Positions 17,546 to 26,858 of a stretch of 64,000 nt of DNA are shown one piece after another; positions within the stretch are counted from its first letter, which is position 1, and the number at the start of each line of letters is the position of its first letter. The notes under the pieces are model-generated. The model ran no database searches. It was not told the origin of the DNA and saw only the letters and a list, made by a program, of their open reading frames with translations. This stretch comes from Pseudoalteromonas sp. Scap06 (GTDB taxonomy: Bacteria > Pseudomonadota > Gammaproteobacteria > Enterobacterales > Alteromonadaceae), in the NCBI RefSeq assembly GCF_013394165.1, contig NZ_CP041331.1, positions 1-64,000 on the forward strand, given 5' to 3'. Made by a program: the position numbers and the translations under genes.

Positions 17546-17834
17546 ATATTGCAAAGTAGGTAACTTTTACCGTTGCAATATAGAAAAAATTACCTGCATT
17601 ATGCAAAGCCACAATCCAAACAATATAAATATCTATAAAATTCATACTGTTAAAAATTGGCATTAGCTTTGCTTTTATTATTGTACGTATTTATTAAAGC
17701 AACTTAAAGCATCAATAAGTGCTTTTAGTCACACACAGTAAATGGCTTGCTAACCGCTTACTGTGCTCAACAGAACTTCCTACACTCCCTGTGTACTTTA
17801 TTGGTTATAGGCTAACGCTTATAACCATTTTTTT
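17546..17834 (+). ncRNA. Candidate small RNA ending at an intrinsic terminator
   Basis: The 345-base gap between the pseudouridine synthase and doxX genes holds three stem-loops in plus orientation: ATATTGCAA/TTGCAATAT (17546-17581), CACAGTAA/TTACTGTG (17734-17765) and GGTTATA/TATAACC (17803-17826), the last followed by eight T residues. A terminator of this quality 300 bases beyond the upstream stop suggests either a long 3' untranslated region or an independent transcript. I could not find a well-spaced promoter, so the start is unknown and the boundaries are only the outermost structures. Confidence 0.3.
17803..17834 (+). terminator. Intrinsic terminator with T8 tail
   Basis: GGTTATA / TATAACC stem with an inner GC pairing, followed by ATTTTTTTT. 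It points in plus orientation towards the end of the minus-strand DoxX gene. Confidence 0.7.
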
Positions 17835-17840
17835 TGCTTA

Positions 17841-18254
17841 TTATTTAACGGTAAATTTTACGTCTTGATCGCGTAATAAATAAAGCGCAAAACACGCAGC
17901 CCACATCGGCCATGCTGCAAAAAACAGTAAATTATTAAAGCCATCAATGTACTGGTTGTAAGAAGACAGCGTTGATAGTCCATGCATTATAAAAATAACA
18001 CCGTAAGTAATACGTTTTTTAAAACCGACTAAAAATGCTATTACTAATAATAATTGCAGTGCACCTAAAATATAAGCAATAGTATCGGTAGAGCCACTGA
18101 TCCCATAAAAATGTTCAAAAATACGGGCGCTATGCCCCGGATTTACAAATTTATCTAGTGTCCACATTACCATCACAATAAACACCCCTAAGCGCAGCGA
18201 TAAAAGCGACCATTGCAAACGAGTTTGTACATCTGTATTGATCGAATCTGTCAT
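17841..18254 (-). CDS. DoxX-like membrane protein
   Basis: A 137-residue inner-membrane protein with four hydrophobic segments: about residues 16-34 (LSLRLGVFIVMVMWTLDK), 57-78 (IAYILGALQLLLVIAFLVGF), 83-98 and 106-126. The pattern and the FVNPGH loop fit the DoxX/DUF417-like superfamily. Such proteins are often found with redox or thiosulfate-linked functions, but the function here is unknown. It diverges from the TonB receptor operon, and a near-perfect 20-bp palindrome (18380-18399) lies between them, so the two may be co-regulated. Confidence 0.65.
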   Translation of the reverse strand: MTDSINTDVQTRLQWSLLSLRLGVFIVMVMWTLDKFVNPGHSARIFEHFYGISGSTDTIAYILGALQLLLVIAFLVGFKKRITYGVIFIMHGLSTLSSYNQYIDGFNNLLFFAAWPMWAACFALYLLRDQDVKFTVK

Positions 18255-18379
18255 AGAATTTCCTTAAAAAAGATATAAATAAACTAATTGGCAAGTAAGA
18301 CCGTATAATCGTTTTTTTATTTTCAAATAATTAAAATTAAACCTAAACTAATCTTAAGTTGATTTGTTTAAAGGCACTA

Positions 18380-18399
18380 TTATCTAAGCGCTAAGATAA
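18380..18399. promoter_or_regulatory. Candidate operator between doxX and the TonB receptor operon
   Basis: A 20-bp palindrome with one mismatched pair: left arm TTATCTAAGC, right arm GCTAAGATAA. It is centred about 100 bases upstream of the TonB receptor start and 135 from the doxX start. No regulator gene is adjacent, so the binding protein is unknown. Not a Fur box by consensus. Confidence 0.4.
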
Positions 18400-18490
18400 A
18401 AAATAAAAATTTTTAGCAATTGATTGAAAGATATTTTTACCTGTCTTGGTCTTTTGTGTACATCAACATATAAAAATAGAGAAACACGAT

Positions 18491-20842
18491 TTGAAATACA
18501 CGTATTTAGCTTTAACCCTCGCCCCCCTGTTAAATGTAGCATTAGCTGCTCAGGCTAATGAAACAACTAGCTCTGACCCCATTGAGCGAATTGAGGTGGC
18601 AGGTCAAGCGCTTAAATCTAAAAACCTCTCTATTAAAAACACCACAGTAAACGGCCCTTTTGGCGACAACCTGGCTTTACAAGACATAGCTCGCTCTGTG
18701 ACGCCTATCTCTAAAGACTTAATTGAGCAATTAAATATAACAACATTGCACGATGTGCTCGCTGTAAGTCCTAATACATACGCGGCCAGTGGTTTTGGTG
18801 CACCAAGCTTACCGACGATCCGCGGCCAGTTAGGTGAGTTATTTCAAGATGGTACTCGACGTCAAGCAGGTAATAATGGTTTTGGTGTGCCGTTGTCGTT
18901 TAATGCGATAGAACAAATCGATGTGGTTAAAGGCGCACCACCTGTATTGTTTGGTTCAAGCCAACGTAACGGTGGCTTTGTAAACTTACACTCTAAAACA
19001 GCGTCAACTGATCAGCGCAAAGGCAATGTGAAGTTGTCTGCAGGCAGTTGGGATAAGTATAGTGCCCAAGTAGATTACAACGCACCGATTGTTGAGGATA
19101 AAATTGGCTTACGTGTTAGCTATGAACATATTGATCAGGGTAGTTATTATGACTATTCAGCCACACAAAGTGATAGCTTGTTTGCGGCATTAAAAATTTT
19201 ACCGGATGATAAAAGCAGTTGGGACATTAACTTTGAACTGTACCAAACAGAATTTACCGATAACGCCGGTATAAACCGCCCTACCCAAGCGCTTATCGAT
19301 CATAATCTTTACATTACTGGTCAAGGGTTACAAGCGAATGGCAGCACAGTGCCTAGCGCAGGCTCTATTATATCGCCTACAGGACAAGTCAAAATAGATA
19401 CCAGCCGTGTGCTTACCGATCCTGATAATCTCAATCAAGCAACCACTTATTTAGTTCACAGTATTTATAAGCGCGCACTGTCTGATGTAATGTCGATTAA
19501 GAACATTAGTTACTTTCAACATTTGCAGCGCGAAGAAATAGCACAAAATAGTTTTGTTGAAATAATTGATGGTGCCGATACCGCACAAAACCGCACTGAA
19601 CTTACGTATCAATGGAGCGATGAGCAGCAAACCTTATTTGCTGTTGATGTTCGTTATAATAAAGTATTGGGTTACAGCCAGTTTACTACTGAAGCCGACA
19701 CACCTATTGATTTAACTGGCCCACTTTCAAACCGCCGCATTCCATTAACTGATACTCAAAAAGCACGTTTGGTAGAGCTACGTTCTGGTGTATATGTATC
19801 CCCTGGTGGTCAGTACGATATTAACAATGATGGCAGTGGTGATTTTAATTTATCAGATACGACAGACTCACGCTCATGGCAAACCGGCATTGCCATTCAA
19901 CAAGACTCACAATGGACTGACAGCTTACGCACCAGTGCTGGCTATCGTGTTGATTACTATGATGTAGAAGCACGCGACCCCATTGCGCCTCAAGGTCAAA
20001 TAGCGGCTAGTGATAGCATAAATGATACACTGCAATCAGCGCAGCTGAGCGTTAATTACTCAGTTAATGACGATTTAACCACTTATGCGGCAGCAAGTTA
20101 TAACGAAGCCACCTCTAACAGCATGGCCGGCGGCAATACGTTAGGTGGTGACAATACAATTAGCGCACAAAATTTTGCTACGGAAAATACTTTAGTCGAG
20201 TTTGGCGTGAAATATGCGCCAACACAAAGCGACTGGTATGCAGATGCTGCTGTATTTAGCCAACGCCGCAGCTTACGTAATCGCGATGGTAGCAATACTG
20301 GCATTCGTACAACCGGATTCGAAAGCCAAGTATTTTACGACGCTTACCCTTACTGGGTAAGCGCAGGCTACAGTTACATTGATGCCCGTTATGATAACTC
20401 TGCGACAGGCCAAGACTCAGCTCAAATAGCCGATGCGTTTGATAATTCGCGTCCCGATATTATTGCGGGTAACAGCATTGGTGCACCAAGTTATACAGCT
20501 TTTGCTCCCTCAAACCGTCAAGTACAAGGGATCCCAGAGCAATCGTTAAGCTTAAACGCTAACTATACAATTACTTCTCAGTGGCAAGCTGGATTTTCTG
20601 CCCTGTATACTAAAAGCTACCCATTGGATTTTTTGGCTACCGTATACATTCGCGATCAGCACACCTTAAATGTTAATACCAGCTATGCGTTTACCTCAGC
20701 AACTAAATTGAGGCTTGATGTAAATAATATTACCGATCAGCAAAACTGGCGCCCTGTATTTGAAGGCGGTTATTTTGGCGCGACACTCGCGTTCCCAGAA
20801 TTACCAATTAACGCTAAGCTCACGCTTACCCATAACTTTTAA
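18491..20842 (+). CDS. TonB-dependent outer-membrane receptor (siderophore-type)
   Basis: A 783-residue outer-membrane transporter. From the TTG at 18491 it begins with a good signal peptide (MKYTYLALTLAPLLNVALAAQA); an upstream TTG at 18446 would spoil it. The plug domain follows, with SVTPISKDLIEQL, PTIRGQ and VVKGAPPVLFGS, and the protein ends in LTLTHNF, with the terminal phenylalanine typical of outer-membrane barrels. The plug resembles FhuA/FecA-type receptors for siderophores or other small complexes; the ligand is unknown. It ends 17 bases before the next gene, so it is probably the first gene of an eight-gene operon. Confidence 0.85.
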   Translation: MKYTYLALTLAPLLNVALAAQANETTSSDPIERIEVAGQALKSKNLSIKNTTVNGPFGDNLALQDIARSVTPISKDLIEQLNITTLHDVLAVSPNTYAASGFGAPSLPTIRGQLGELFQDGTRRQAGNNGFGVPLSFNAIEQIDVVKGAPPVLFGSSQRNGGFVNLHSKTASTDQRKGNVKLSAGSWDKYSAQVDYNAPIVEDKIGLRVSYEHIDQGSYYDYSATQSDSLFAALKILPDDKSSWDINFELYQTEFTDNAGINRPTQALIDHNLYITGQGLQANGSTVPSAGSIISPTGQVKIDTSRVLTDPDNLNQATTYLVHSIYKRALSDVMSIKNISYFQHLQREEIAQNSFVEIIDGADTAQNRTELTYQWSDEQQTLFAVDVRYNKVLGYSQFTTEADTPIDLTGPLSNRRIPLTDTQKARLVELRSGVYVSPGGQYDINNDGSGDFNLSDTTDSRSWQTGIAIQQDSQWTDSLRTSAGYRVDYYDVEARDPIAPQGQIAASDSINDTLQSAQLSVNYSVNDDLTTYAAASYNEATSNSMAGGNTLGGDNTISAQNFATENTLVEFGVKYAPTQSDWYADAAVFSQRRSLRNRDGSNTGIRTTGFESQVFYDAYPYWVSAGYSYIDARYDNSATGQDSAQIADAFDNSRPDIIAGNSIGAPSYTAFAPSNRQVQGIPEQSLSLNANYTITSQWQAGFSALYTKSYPLDFLATVYIRDQHTLNVNTSYAFTSATKLRLDVNNITDQQNWRPVFEGGYFGATLAFPELPINAKLTLTHNF

Positions 20843-20859
20843 ACCGTTTGAGAGATAGC

Positions 20860-23013
20860 ATGTTAAAAAAATTAAGTTTGTTATTACTGGCGGCGATAGG
20901 TGTCGGCTTATTCTTTTTTTATGACCTAAACCAGCTTCTTACCCTTGACGGGCTAAAAGGGTCAATGGCGCAATTTGATCAGTACAAAGCCCAATCACCG
21001 TTTTTGGTGATCGGAGGGTTCTTTTTACTTTATATATTAGTGACCGCGCTATCACTGCCCGGTGCAGCTATTTTAACGCTAGCCGCAGGTGCATTATTTG
21101 GTTTGGCGCAAGGTCTATTAGTTGCCTCGTTTGCCTCAAGCATTGGTGCTACGTTGGCATTTTTAGTGTCACGTTATTTATTGCGCGATACCATAAAAAA
21201 ACGCTTTCCTGAACGTTTAGCCGCTATAGATACTGGGGTTGAAAAAGAAGGCGCATTTTACTTATTTACGCTGCGCTTAGTGCCTGTTTTTCCGTTCTTT
21301 TTAATTAATTTATTAATGGGTTTAACCGCTATTAAGTCATGGACTTTTTACTGGGTAAGCCAAGTAGGCATGCTGGCGGGTACCTTTGTATTTGTAAACG
21401 CAGGTACGCAACTTGCGCAAATAGAGAGCTTATCTGGCATTTTATCGCTGGATTTAATTTTATCGTTTGCGTTATTAGGGGTATTCCCGTTAATTGCAAA
21501 AAGCCTAATAAATGCAATAAAAAAACGTCGCGTATACAAAAATTACACTAAACCTAAAAAGTTTGACCGTAACATGATTGTTATTGGCGCAGGTGCTGGC
21601 GGCTTAGTGACAAGCTACATTGCAGCAGCAGTTAAAGCCAAAGTAACCCTAATTGAAGCCGGCGAAATGGGTGGCGACTGTTTAAACTACGGGTGTGTGC
21701 CAAGTAAAGCCGTTATTAAAAGCGCTAAAATTGCTGAGCAAATTCGCCACGGTGAACACTACGGCTTAGAAAACATGGCACCGCAGTTTTCGTTTAAAAA
21801 AGTAATGGCACGTGTACATAAAGTAATTGCCGACATCGCCCCGCACGATAGCGTTGAGCGCTACACAAACCTTGGTGTAGATGTTGTAAAAGGCTACGGT
21901 AAATTATTAGACCCGTGGACTGTAGAAATTAAACTTAACGATGGCGGCACGCAAACACTCACAGCCCGTACTATTGTTATTGCCACTGGTGCACGCCCAT
22001 TTGTACCGCCATTACCTGGTATTGAAGAAACAGGCTATGTAACAAGCGATACATTATGGACTAAATTTGCTGAGCTTGAAGAAGCCCCTAAAAAGCTTGT
22101 TGTACTTGGCGGTGGTCCAATTGGGTGTGAACTTGCACAAAGTTTTGCACGCTTAGGCTCAAATGTTTCGCAAATTGAAATGGCTGAACGCATTATGATC
22201 AAAGAAGACTTAGAAGTGTCTACCTTTGCTCACGAAGCGCTGACAGAAAGTGGCGTAAACATTTTAACCTCGCATCAGGCACTACGCTGTGAAGCGCGCG
22301 ACGGTAAAAAATTCATTGTGGTAAAACATAACGATACCGAAATCGATATTGAATACGATGAACTACTATGTGCTGTTGGCCGAAGCGCTCGCCTTAAAGG
22401 TTACGGCCTTGAAGAACTTGGCATAGAAACTAACCGCACTGTAGTTACTAACGAATACCTTGAAACGCTTTACCCTAACATTTTTGCCGCGGGCGATATT
22501 GTAGGCCCGTATCAGTTTACACACGTAGCTGCTCACCAGGGTTGGTACGCAGCAGTAAATGGCTTATTTGGTAATCTTAAAAAGTTTAAAGTAGATTACC
22601 GTGTCATTCCGTGGACCACATTTATTGACCCTGAAGTAGCACGTGTTGGCTTAAACGAGCAAGACGCTATTGATAAAGGCATAGATTATGAAATCACTCG
22701 CTTTGAATTTGAAGAGCTAGACCGCGCCATTACCGACAGCGCAACCAAAGGCTTTATAAAAGTAATTACCCCTAAAGGCAAAGACAAAATACTCGGTGTT
22801 ACAGTGGTATCTGAGCACGCTGGCGATTTAATAGCTGAGTTTGTACTGGCAATGAAACACGGTTTAGGCCTTAACAAAATACTAGGTACAATTCATAGCT
22901 ACCCTACGTGGGCTGAAGGTAACAAGTACGCAGCAGGCGAGTGGAAACGCGCTCATGCACCAGAAAAAGTACTTAACATGCTTGAAAAATACCACGCATG
23001 GCGCAGAGGCTAA
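20860..23013 (+). CDS. Fusion of a TVP38/TMEM64 membrane domain with a mercuric reductase-like flavoprotein
   Basis: A 717-residue protein. Residues about 1-225 form a membrane domain of the SNARE-associated/VTT (TVP38/TMEM64, DedA-like) family, including the conserved GALFGLAQGLLVA and FTLRLVPVFPFFLIN. From about residue 235 a pyridine nucleotide-disulfide oxidoreductase follows: FAD-binding MIVIGAGAGGLVTSY, redox-active disulfide GGDCLNYGCVPSK (Cys274, Cys279), NAD(P)-binding VVLGGGPIGCELAQ, and the dimerisation domain ending LNMLEKYHAWRRG. It lacks an N-terminal HMA metal-binding domain and the C-terminal cysteine pair of true mercuric reductase. Start is ATG at 20860; an upstream TTG has no support. 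The substrate is unknown. Confidence 0.88.
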   Translation: MLKKLSLLLLAAIGVGLFFFYDLNQLLTLDGLKGSMAQFDQYKAQSPFLVIGGFFLLYILVTALSLPGAAILTLAAGALFGLAQGLLVASFASSIGATLAFLVSRYLLRDTIKKRFPERLAAIDTGVEKEGAFYLFTLRLVPVFPFFLINLLMGLTAIKSWTFYWVSQVGMLAGTFVFVNAGTQLAQIESLSGILSLDLILSFALLGVFPLIAKSLINAIKKRRVYKNYTKPKKFDRNMIVIGAGAGGLVTSYIAAAVKAKVTLIEAGEMGGDCLNYGCVPSKAVIKSAKIAEQIRHGEHYGLENMAPQFSFKKVMARVHKVIADIAPHDSVERYTNLGVDVVKGYGKLLDPWTVEIKLNDGGTQTLTARTIVIATGARPFVPPLPGIEETGYVTSDTLWTKFAELEEAPKKLVVLGGGPIGCELAQSFARLGSNVSQIEMAERIMIKEDLEVSTFAHEALTESGVNILTSHQALRCEARDGKKFIVVKHNDTEIDIEYDELLCAVGRSARLKGYGLEELGIETNRTVVTNEYLETLYPNIFAAGDIVGPYQFTHVAAHQGWYAAVNGLFGNLKKFKVDYRVIPWTTFIDPEVARVGLNEQDAIDKGIDYEITRFEFEELDRAITDSATKGFIKVITPKGKDKILGVTVVSEHAGDLIAEFVLAMKHGLGLNKILGTIHSYPTWAEGNKYAAGEWKRAHAPEKVLNMLEKYHAWRRG

Positions 23014-23014
23014 T

Positions 23015-23821
23015 ATGTTTAAAACACCTTTAAAAGCGCTATTGTTAGGGTCAGCTTTGCTTGCAACATCGTTTGCAAGCAAAGCTGAAAACATGCACGA
23101 TAGCTGGGATGCGTTATTAAACAATCATGTTGTAGCTATTAACCATGGTCACAGCACTGAGGTTGATTATGCAGCAATTAAAGCTAAGCACAGTGAGCTT
23201 AAAAGCTATTTAGATTCGTTATCGGCGGTTACGCAAAACGAGTTTGATATGTGGGAAAAACCAAAGCAACTTGCGTTTTTAATCAATGCGTATAATGCCT
23301 TTACTGTTGAGCTTATATTAACTAAGTACCCAGAACTTAAATCGATTAAAGATTTAGGCAGCTTTTTTAGCTCACCGTGGAGCAAAGAGTTTGTGCCATT
23401 ACTTGGTAAAACGCGCAGCCTTGATGATATAGAGCATGGTTTAATACGTGGTAATGGTAAATATAACGACCCACGTATTCACTTTGCAGTAAATTGCGCA
23501 AGTATTGGCTGCCCTGCACTTCGTGAAGAAGCATACAATGCCACTGACTTAGAAAGCCAACTGCAAGAGCAAACGGTGCGTTTTTTATCAGATATGACTC
23601 GTAATATAGCGCAAGATAACACGCTAAGTGTGTCTTCAATATTTAAGTGGTACGGCGATGATTTTGAACAAGGCTTTAAAGGCGCCAATACGCTACAGCA
23701 GTTTTTTATGCAATACCCTAAAGCACTCAAGCTGACACCCGCTCAGCAAAAAGCACTTAAAAATAACAACATGAAAGTTAAGTTTTTAGACTACAACTGG
23801 GATTTAAATGCTCGCCAATAA
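23015..23821 (+). CDS. Exported DUF547 protein
   Basis: A 268-residue protein with signal peptide MFKTPLKALLLGSALLATSFASKA. The DUF547 core is visible as FLINAYNAFTVELI and the cysteine motif NCASIGCPALREEAY, which suggests a papain-like or redox-active cysteine fold; biochemical function is not established for the family. The start at 23015 follows the previous stop by one base and is preceded by GAGG; an in-frame upstream ATG lies inside the preceding gene. Its 3' end overlaps the next gene by 14 bases, so it is translated within the operon. DUF547 next to the VTT-flavoprotein fusion may be functionally meaningful. Confidence 0.85.
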   Translation: MFKTPLKALLLGSALLATSFASKAENMHDSWDALLNNHVVAINHGHSTEVDYAAIKAKHSELKSYLDSLSAVTQNEFDMWEKPKQLAFLINAYNAFTVELILTKYPELKSIKDLGSFFSSPWSKEFVPLLGKTRSLDDIEHGLIRGNGKYNDPRIHFAVNCASIGCPALREEAYNATDLESQLQEQTVRFLSDMTRNIAQDNTLSVSSIFKWYGDDFEQGFKGANTLQQFFMQYPKALKLTPAQQKALKNNNMKVKFLDYNWDLNARQ

Positions 23822-25085
23822 ATTTTGGCAAACATTATCGCGATACAGCTTATTCTGTGTCGCCTTTTGCATTTGCCTTGTTATTAGTTTTAAAAGCCTA
23901 GCAAGTACACAATTACAAAGCCGTTGGCAGCAAGTTGAAAAGTTAGGTAAAGACCAAAGCGTATATTTTTATGCATGGGGCGGCGATGCGCAAATAAATG
24001 CCTATATTCAGTGGGCGGCTGAGCAAGTAAAAGCTAAATATAACATTGAGTTAGTGCATGTAAAGCTTAGCGACACCAGCGAGGCCGTTAGCCGCGTACT
24101 CGCTGAAAAATCAGCAAACAATAACGATAAAGGCAGCGTAGATTTAATTTGGATAAACGGTGCTAACTTTGCCACCATGAGCGAGCACTCATTATTACTT
24201 AAACAATGGGCTAATAAGCTGCCTAACTTTAGCTATACCGACCCTAGCAATAACCCTGCGGTTAATTTTGATTTTGGAATACCCACTAATGGAATGGAAG
24301 CCCCTTGGGGTCAAGCATCGCTCACCTTTTACTACGACAGCTTAGCAATAGATGGCACTGCAAATAACACACTACCAACAACCCTAAACCAATTACTTAG
24401 CTGGAGCGCACAAAACCCAGGGCGCTTTAGTTACCCAAAGCCACCTGATTTTTTAGGAATGAGCTTTTTAAAATACGCGCTTGTTATGCTACATCAACAA
24501 AGCGATGACTCACTTAAAGCGCAGTTAAATCAGCTAGCTACTGCACAAAACACAGCTCAAATATTAAACCCGTTATGGAACTTTTTAAATAAGCTGCACC
24601 CAACACTTTGGCGCGGCGGTAAACACTTTATGCAAAGTGGTGCACAAATGCGCCGCTTAGTAGGCGACACCGAGCTAAGCATAGCGTTTACGTTTTCAGC
24701 GCCCGAAGTACCCGCCGCCGTTAAACGTTATGATTTACCAAAAAGTATTCGCAGTTATGCTATGCAAGATGGCAGTTTAAGTAACACCCACTTTGTAGCC
24801 ATACCTTATAATGCAAGCCATGCACAAAGTGCGCAATTAGTGGCTAATTTTTTATTAAGTCCAAAGGCGCAAGCACATAAGCAAAAACCTTCAGTTTGGG
24901 GGGATAAAAGTGTATTGATTCAATCTACATTGAGCCAAAAGCAGCAAGCCTTGTTTAAAACGGTGGAACCGCATCCAAGCGCATTACCCTTAAATAGCAT
25001 TAAACGCACGCTTAGCGAGCCACACCCAAGCTGGGTAAACGCTATTATGCAAGGTTGGCAAGCGCGTTTTGGAGTAAGCCAATGA
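23808..25085 (+). CDS. ynjB: YnjB-like ABC transporter substrate-binding protein
   Basis: A 425-residue periplasmic solute-binding protein. After an N-terminal hydrophobic signal (SLFCVAFCICLVISFKSLAS) comes a type-2 periplasmic binding fold, with VYFYAWGGDAQINAYIQWAA and VDLIWINGANFATMSE typical of the YnjB family. The family is related to thiamine/iron binding proteins, but the E. coli YnjBCD substrate is unproven. It overlaps the DUF547 gene by 14 bases, and its stop overlaps the start of the permease gene (ATGA), indicating translational coupling. Confidence 0.87.
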   Translation: MLANKFWQTLSRYSLFCVAFCICLVISFKSLASTQLQSRWQQVEKLGKDQSVYFYAWGGDAQINAYIQWAAEQVKAKYNIELVHVKLSDTSEAVSRVLAEKSANNNDKGSVDLIWINGANFATMSEHSLLLKQWANKLPNFSYTDPSNNPAVNFDFGIPTNGMEAPWGQASLTFYYDSLAIDGTANNTLPTTLNQLLSWSAQNPGRFSYPKPPDFLGMSFLKYALVMLHQQSDDSLKAQLNQLATAQNTAQILNPLWNFLNKLHPTLWRGGKHFMQSGAQMRRLVGDTELSIAFTFSAPEVPAAVKRYDLPKSIRSYAMQDGSLSNTHFVAIPYNASHAQSAQLVANFLLSPKAQAHKQKPSVWGDKSVLIQSTLSQKQQALFKTVEPHPSALPLNSIKRTLSEPHPSWVNAIMQGWQARFGVSQ

Positions 25086-26836
25086 GTGTTGTTTCTAATA
25101 AGTTAGCAGCGAGCTCAACACTTAAACCACACAAAAGCGCCGATATGTTTAGTAAATTAGTTAAATTAAGCCCACATTTTTTACTGGCATTGCTAATTTT
25201 ACCGGTAATAGGTGGCCTAATCAGCGTGCTATTGCCCGCTTTTGGTTATGCACCAGTACTTGAGCATACAACACTTGGCCTACATGGCTTTACTATGCTT
25301 GTGCAAACACCCGGCCTAACACACATGGTTATGCTAAGTGTTAGCAGCGGATTAATAAGCACCTTACTTGCCTTTATCATTACGTTAATGATTTTAGCGG
25401 CATTTTTTAATAGCCCGTGGCTTAACCGTATTCAGCGTTTACTAAGTCCCATACTCGTAATCCCCCACGCAGCAGCCGCTATAGCCGTTGGTTTTTTAAT
25501 TGCTCCTTCGGGTATGATCTCGCGTTTAGTATCGCCTTGGTTTAGTGGATGGGAACTTGCCCCTAACGGCATGTTTCCGCATGACGCGTTTGGTATAAGT
25601 ATAATTTTAGGCTTAACCCTTAAAGAGCTACCTTTTTTACTGTTAATGGCGCTAGGTGTGCTTGCCCAACCTGAGCTTGGCAAAAAACTGCGCCAACAAC
25701 ATAAAGTAGCGCTTAATTTAGGCTACTGCCCTATGACTGCTTTTTTTAAAGTGATTCTGCCAAGCCTTTACCCATTGCTGCGCCTACCGATTTTAGCCGT
25801 ATTGGCTTATGCCAGCGCAAGTGTAGAAATGCCACTTATTTTGGGGCCAAATACTCCACCCACATTGGCTGTAGCCATTATGCATTGGTTTAACGACGTA
25901 GATTTAAACCTGCGTATTAAAGCTTCTGCGGGGGCATTATTGCAGCTTGTACTTACTGGGGGTTTACTAGCTCTTTGGCTTGGCGGCGAAAAAACTATAA
26001 AAGCATTATTTAGTGATTTACTAACCAATGGCGAGCGAGAATATGGCGGTGTTTATTGGCAAAAAATAACGACCGCATTAACAGTATTTATAATTGGCTT
26101 TATTTTGCTCTCGTTAATTGGCTTAATTATGTGGTCGGTTGCCGGATTTTGGCGTTTTCCGGCGGCATTGCCCGATCAGCTCACGCTACTTCACTTTAAA
26201 AGTGCGCTAATGCAAATGCAAAGCCCGCTTTATAATACCCTTGCTATAGGGCTAGTTACTACGTTATTTGCCATTATTATTACCCTTTTGTGCTTAGAGT
26301 CAGAGCAGTTAAGTGCAAAACCCATGTCGCGCTTTACCAGCTTAATTATTTATTTACCGTTGCTTGTACCAAGTATTGCGTTTTTATTTGGCCTAGTGTG
26401 GCTGCAACAATTAGTAAATAACCAGGCCGCGTTTTTTAATGTGGTATTTACCCATTTATTGTTTGTACTGCCGTATGTGTTTTTATCGCTTGCGAGCAGT
26501 TATAGGCGATTAGACCCTCGTTTTGCTCATGTAGCAGCAAGCCTTGGCGCAACACCCTGCAAAGTGTTTTTACAAGTAAAATTACCCCAGTTATTTGCCC
26601 CTATTTTAATTGCGGCGGCACTTGGTTTGGCCATTAGCTTTGGCCAATATTTGCCTACACTTTTAGCCGGTGGCGGGCGCATAGCAACCATAACAACCGA
26701 AGCGGTCACCCTTGCTAATGGCGCAAGTAGGCGCACCAGTGCAGTGTATGCCATTATGCAAATGGCATTACCACTCATTGGCTTTATACTGGCGTGGGTT
26801 TTACCTAAGTACTTTTTTAAAAGCGCACATCGCTAA
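25082..26836 (+). CDS. ynjC: YnjC-like ABC transporter permease
   Basis: A 584-residue inner-membrane permease made of two fused transport domains, each with about six membrane segments. EAA-type loops are visible near NLGYCPMTAFFKVILPSLYP (first half) and ASLGATPCKVFLQVKLPQLF (second half), the sites that contact the ATPase. Fused permeases of this length are typical of YnjC and related thiamine/iron importers. The start at 25082 overlaps the ynjB stop. Works with the upstream binding protein and the downstream ATPase; the transported compound is unknown. Confidence 0.88.
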   Translation: MSVVSNKLAASSTLKPHKSADMFSKLVKLSPHFLLALLILPVIGGLISVLLPAFGYAPVLEHTTLGLHGFTMLVQTPGLTHMVMLSVSSGLISTLLAFIITLMILAAFFNSPWLNRIQRLLSPILVIPHAAAAIAVGFLIAPSGMISRLVSPWFSGWELAPNGMFPHDAFGISIILGLTLKELPFLLLMALGVLAQPELGKKLRQQHKVALNLGYCPMTAFFKVILPSLYPLLRLPILAVLAYASASVEMPLILGPNTPPTLAVAIMHWFNDVDLNLRIKASAGALLQLVLTGGLLALWLGGEKTIKALFSDLLTNGEREYGGVYWQKITTALTVFIIGFILLSLIGLIMWSVAGFWRFPAALPDQLTLLHFKSALMQMQSPLYNTLAIGLVTTLFAIIITLLCLESEQLSAKPMSRFTSLIIYLPLLVPSIAFLFGLVWLQQLVNNQAAFFNVVFTHLLFVLPYVFLSLASSYRRLDPRFAHVAASLGATPCKVFLQVKLPQLFAPILIAAALGLAISFGQYLPTLLAGGGRIATITTEAVTLANGASRRTSAVYAIMQMALPLIGFILAWVLPKYFFKSAHR

Positions 26837-26858
26837 CCCATAAATTAAAAGGTTTTTA

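Noticed and set aside
18255..18490. Fur box upstream of the siderophore-type TonB receptor
   Set aside because: No sequence close to the GATAATGATAATCATTATC consensus was found; the palindrome present there has a different core.
20860..23013. Mercury resistance locus
   Set aside because: The flavoprotein resembles mercuric reductase in its disulfide, but the metal-binding domain, C-terminal cysteine pair and all mer transport or regulator genes are absent.
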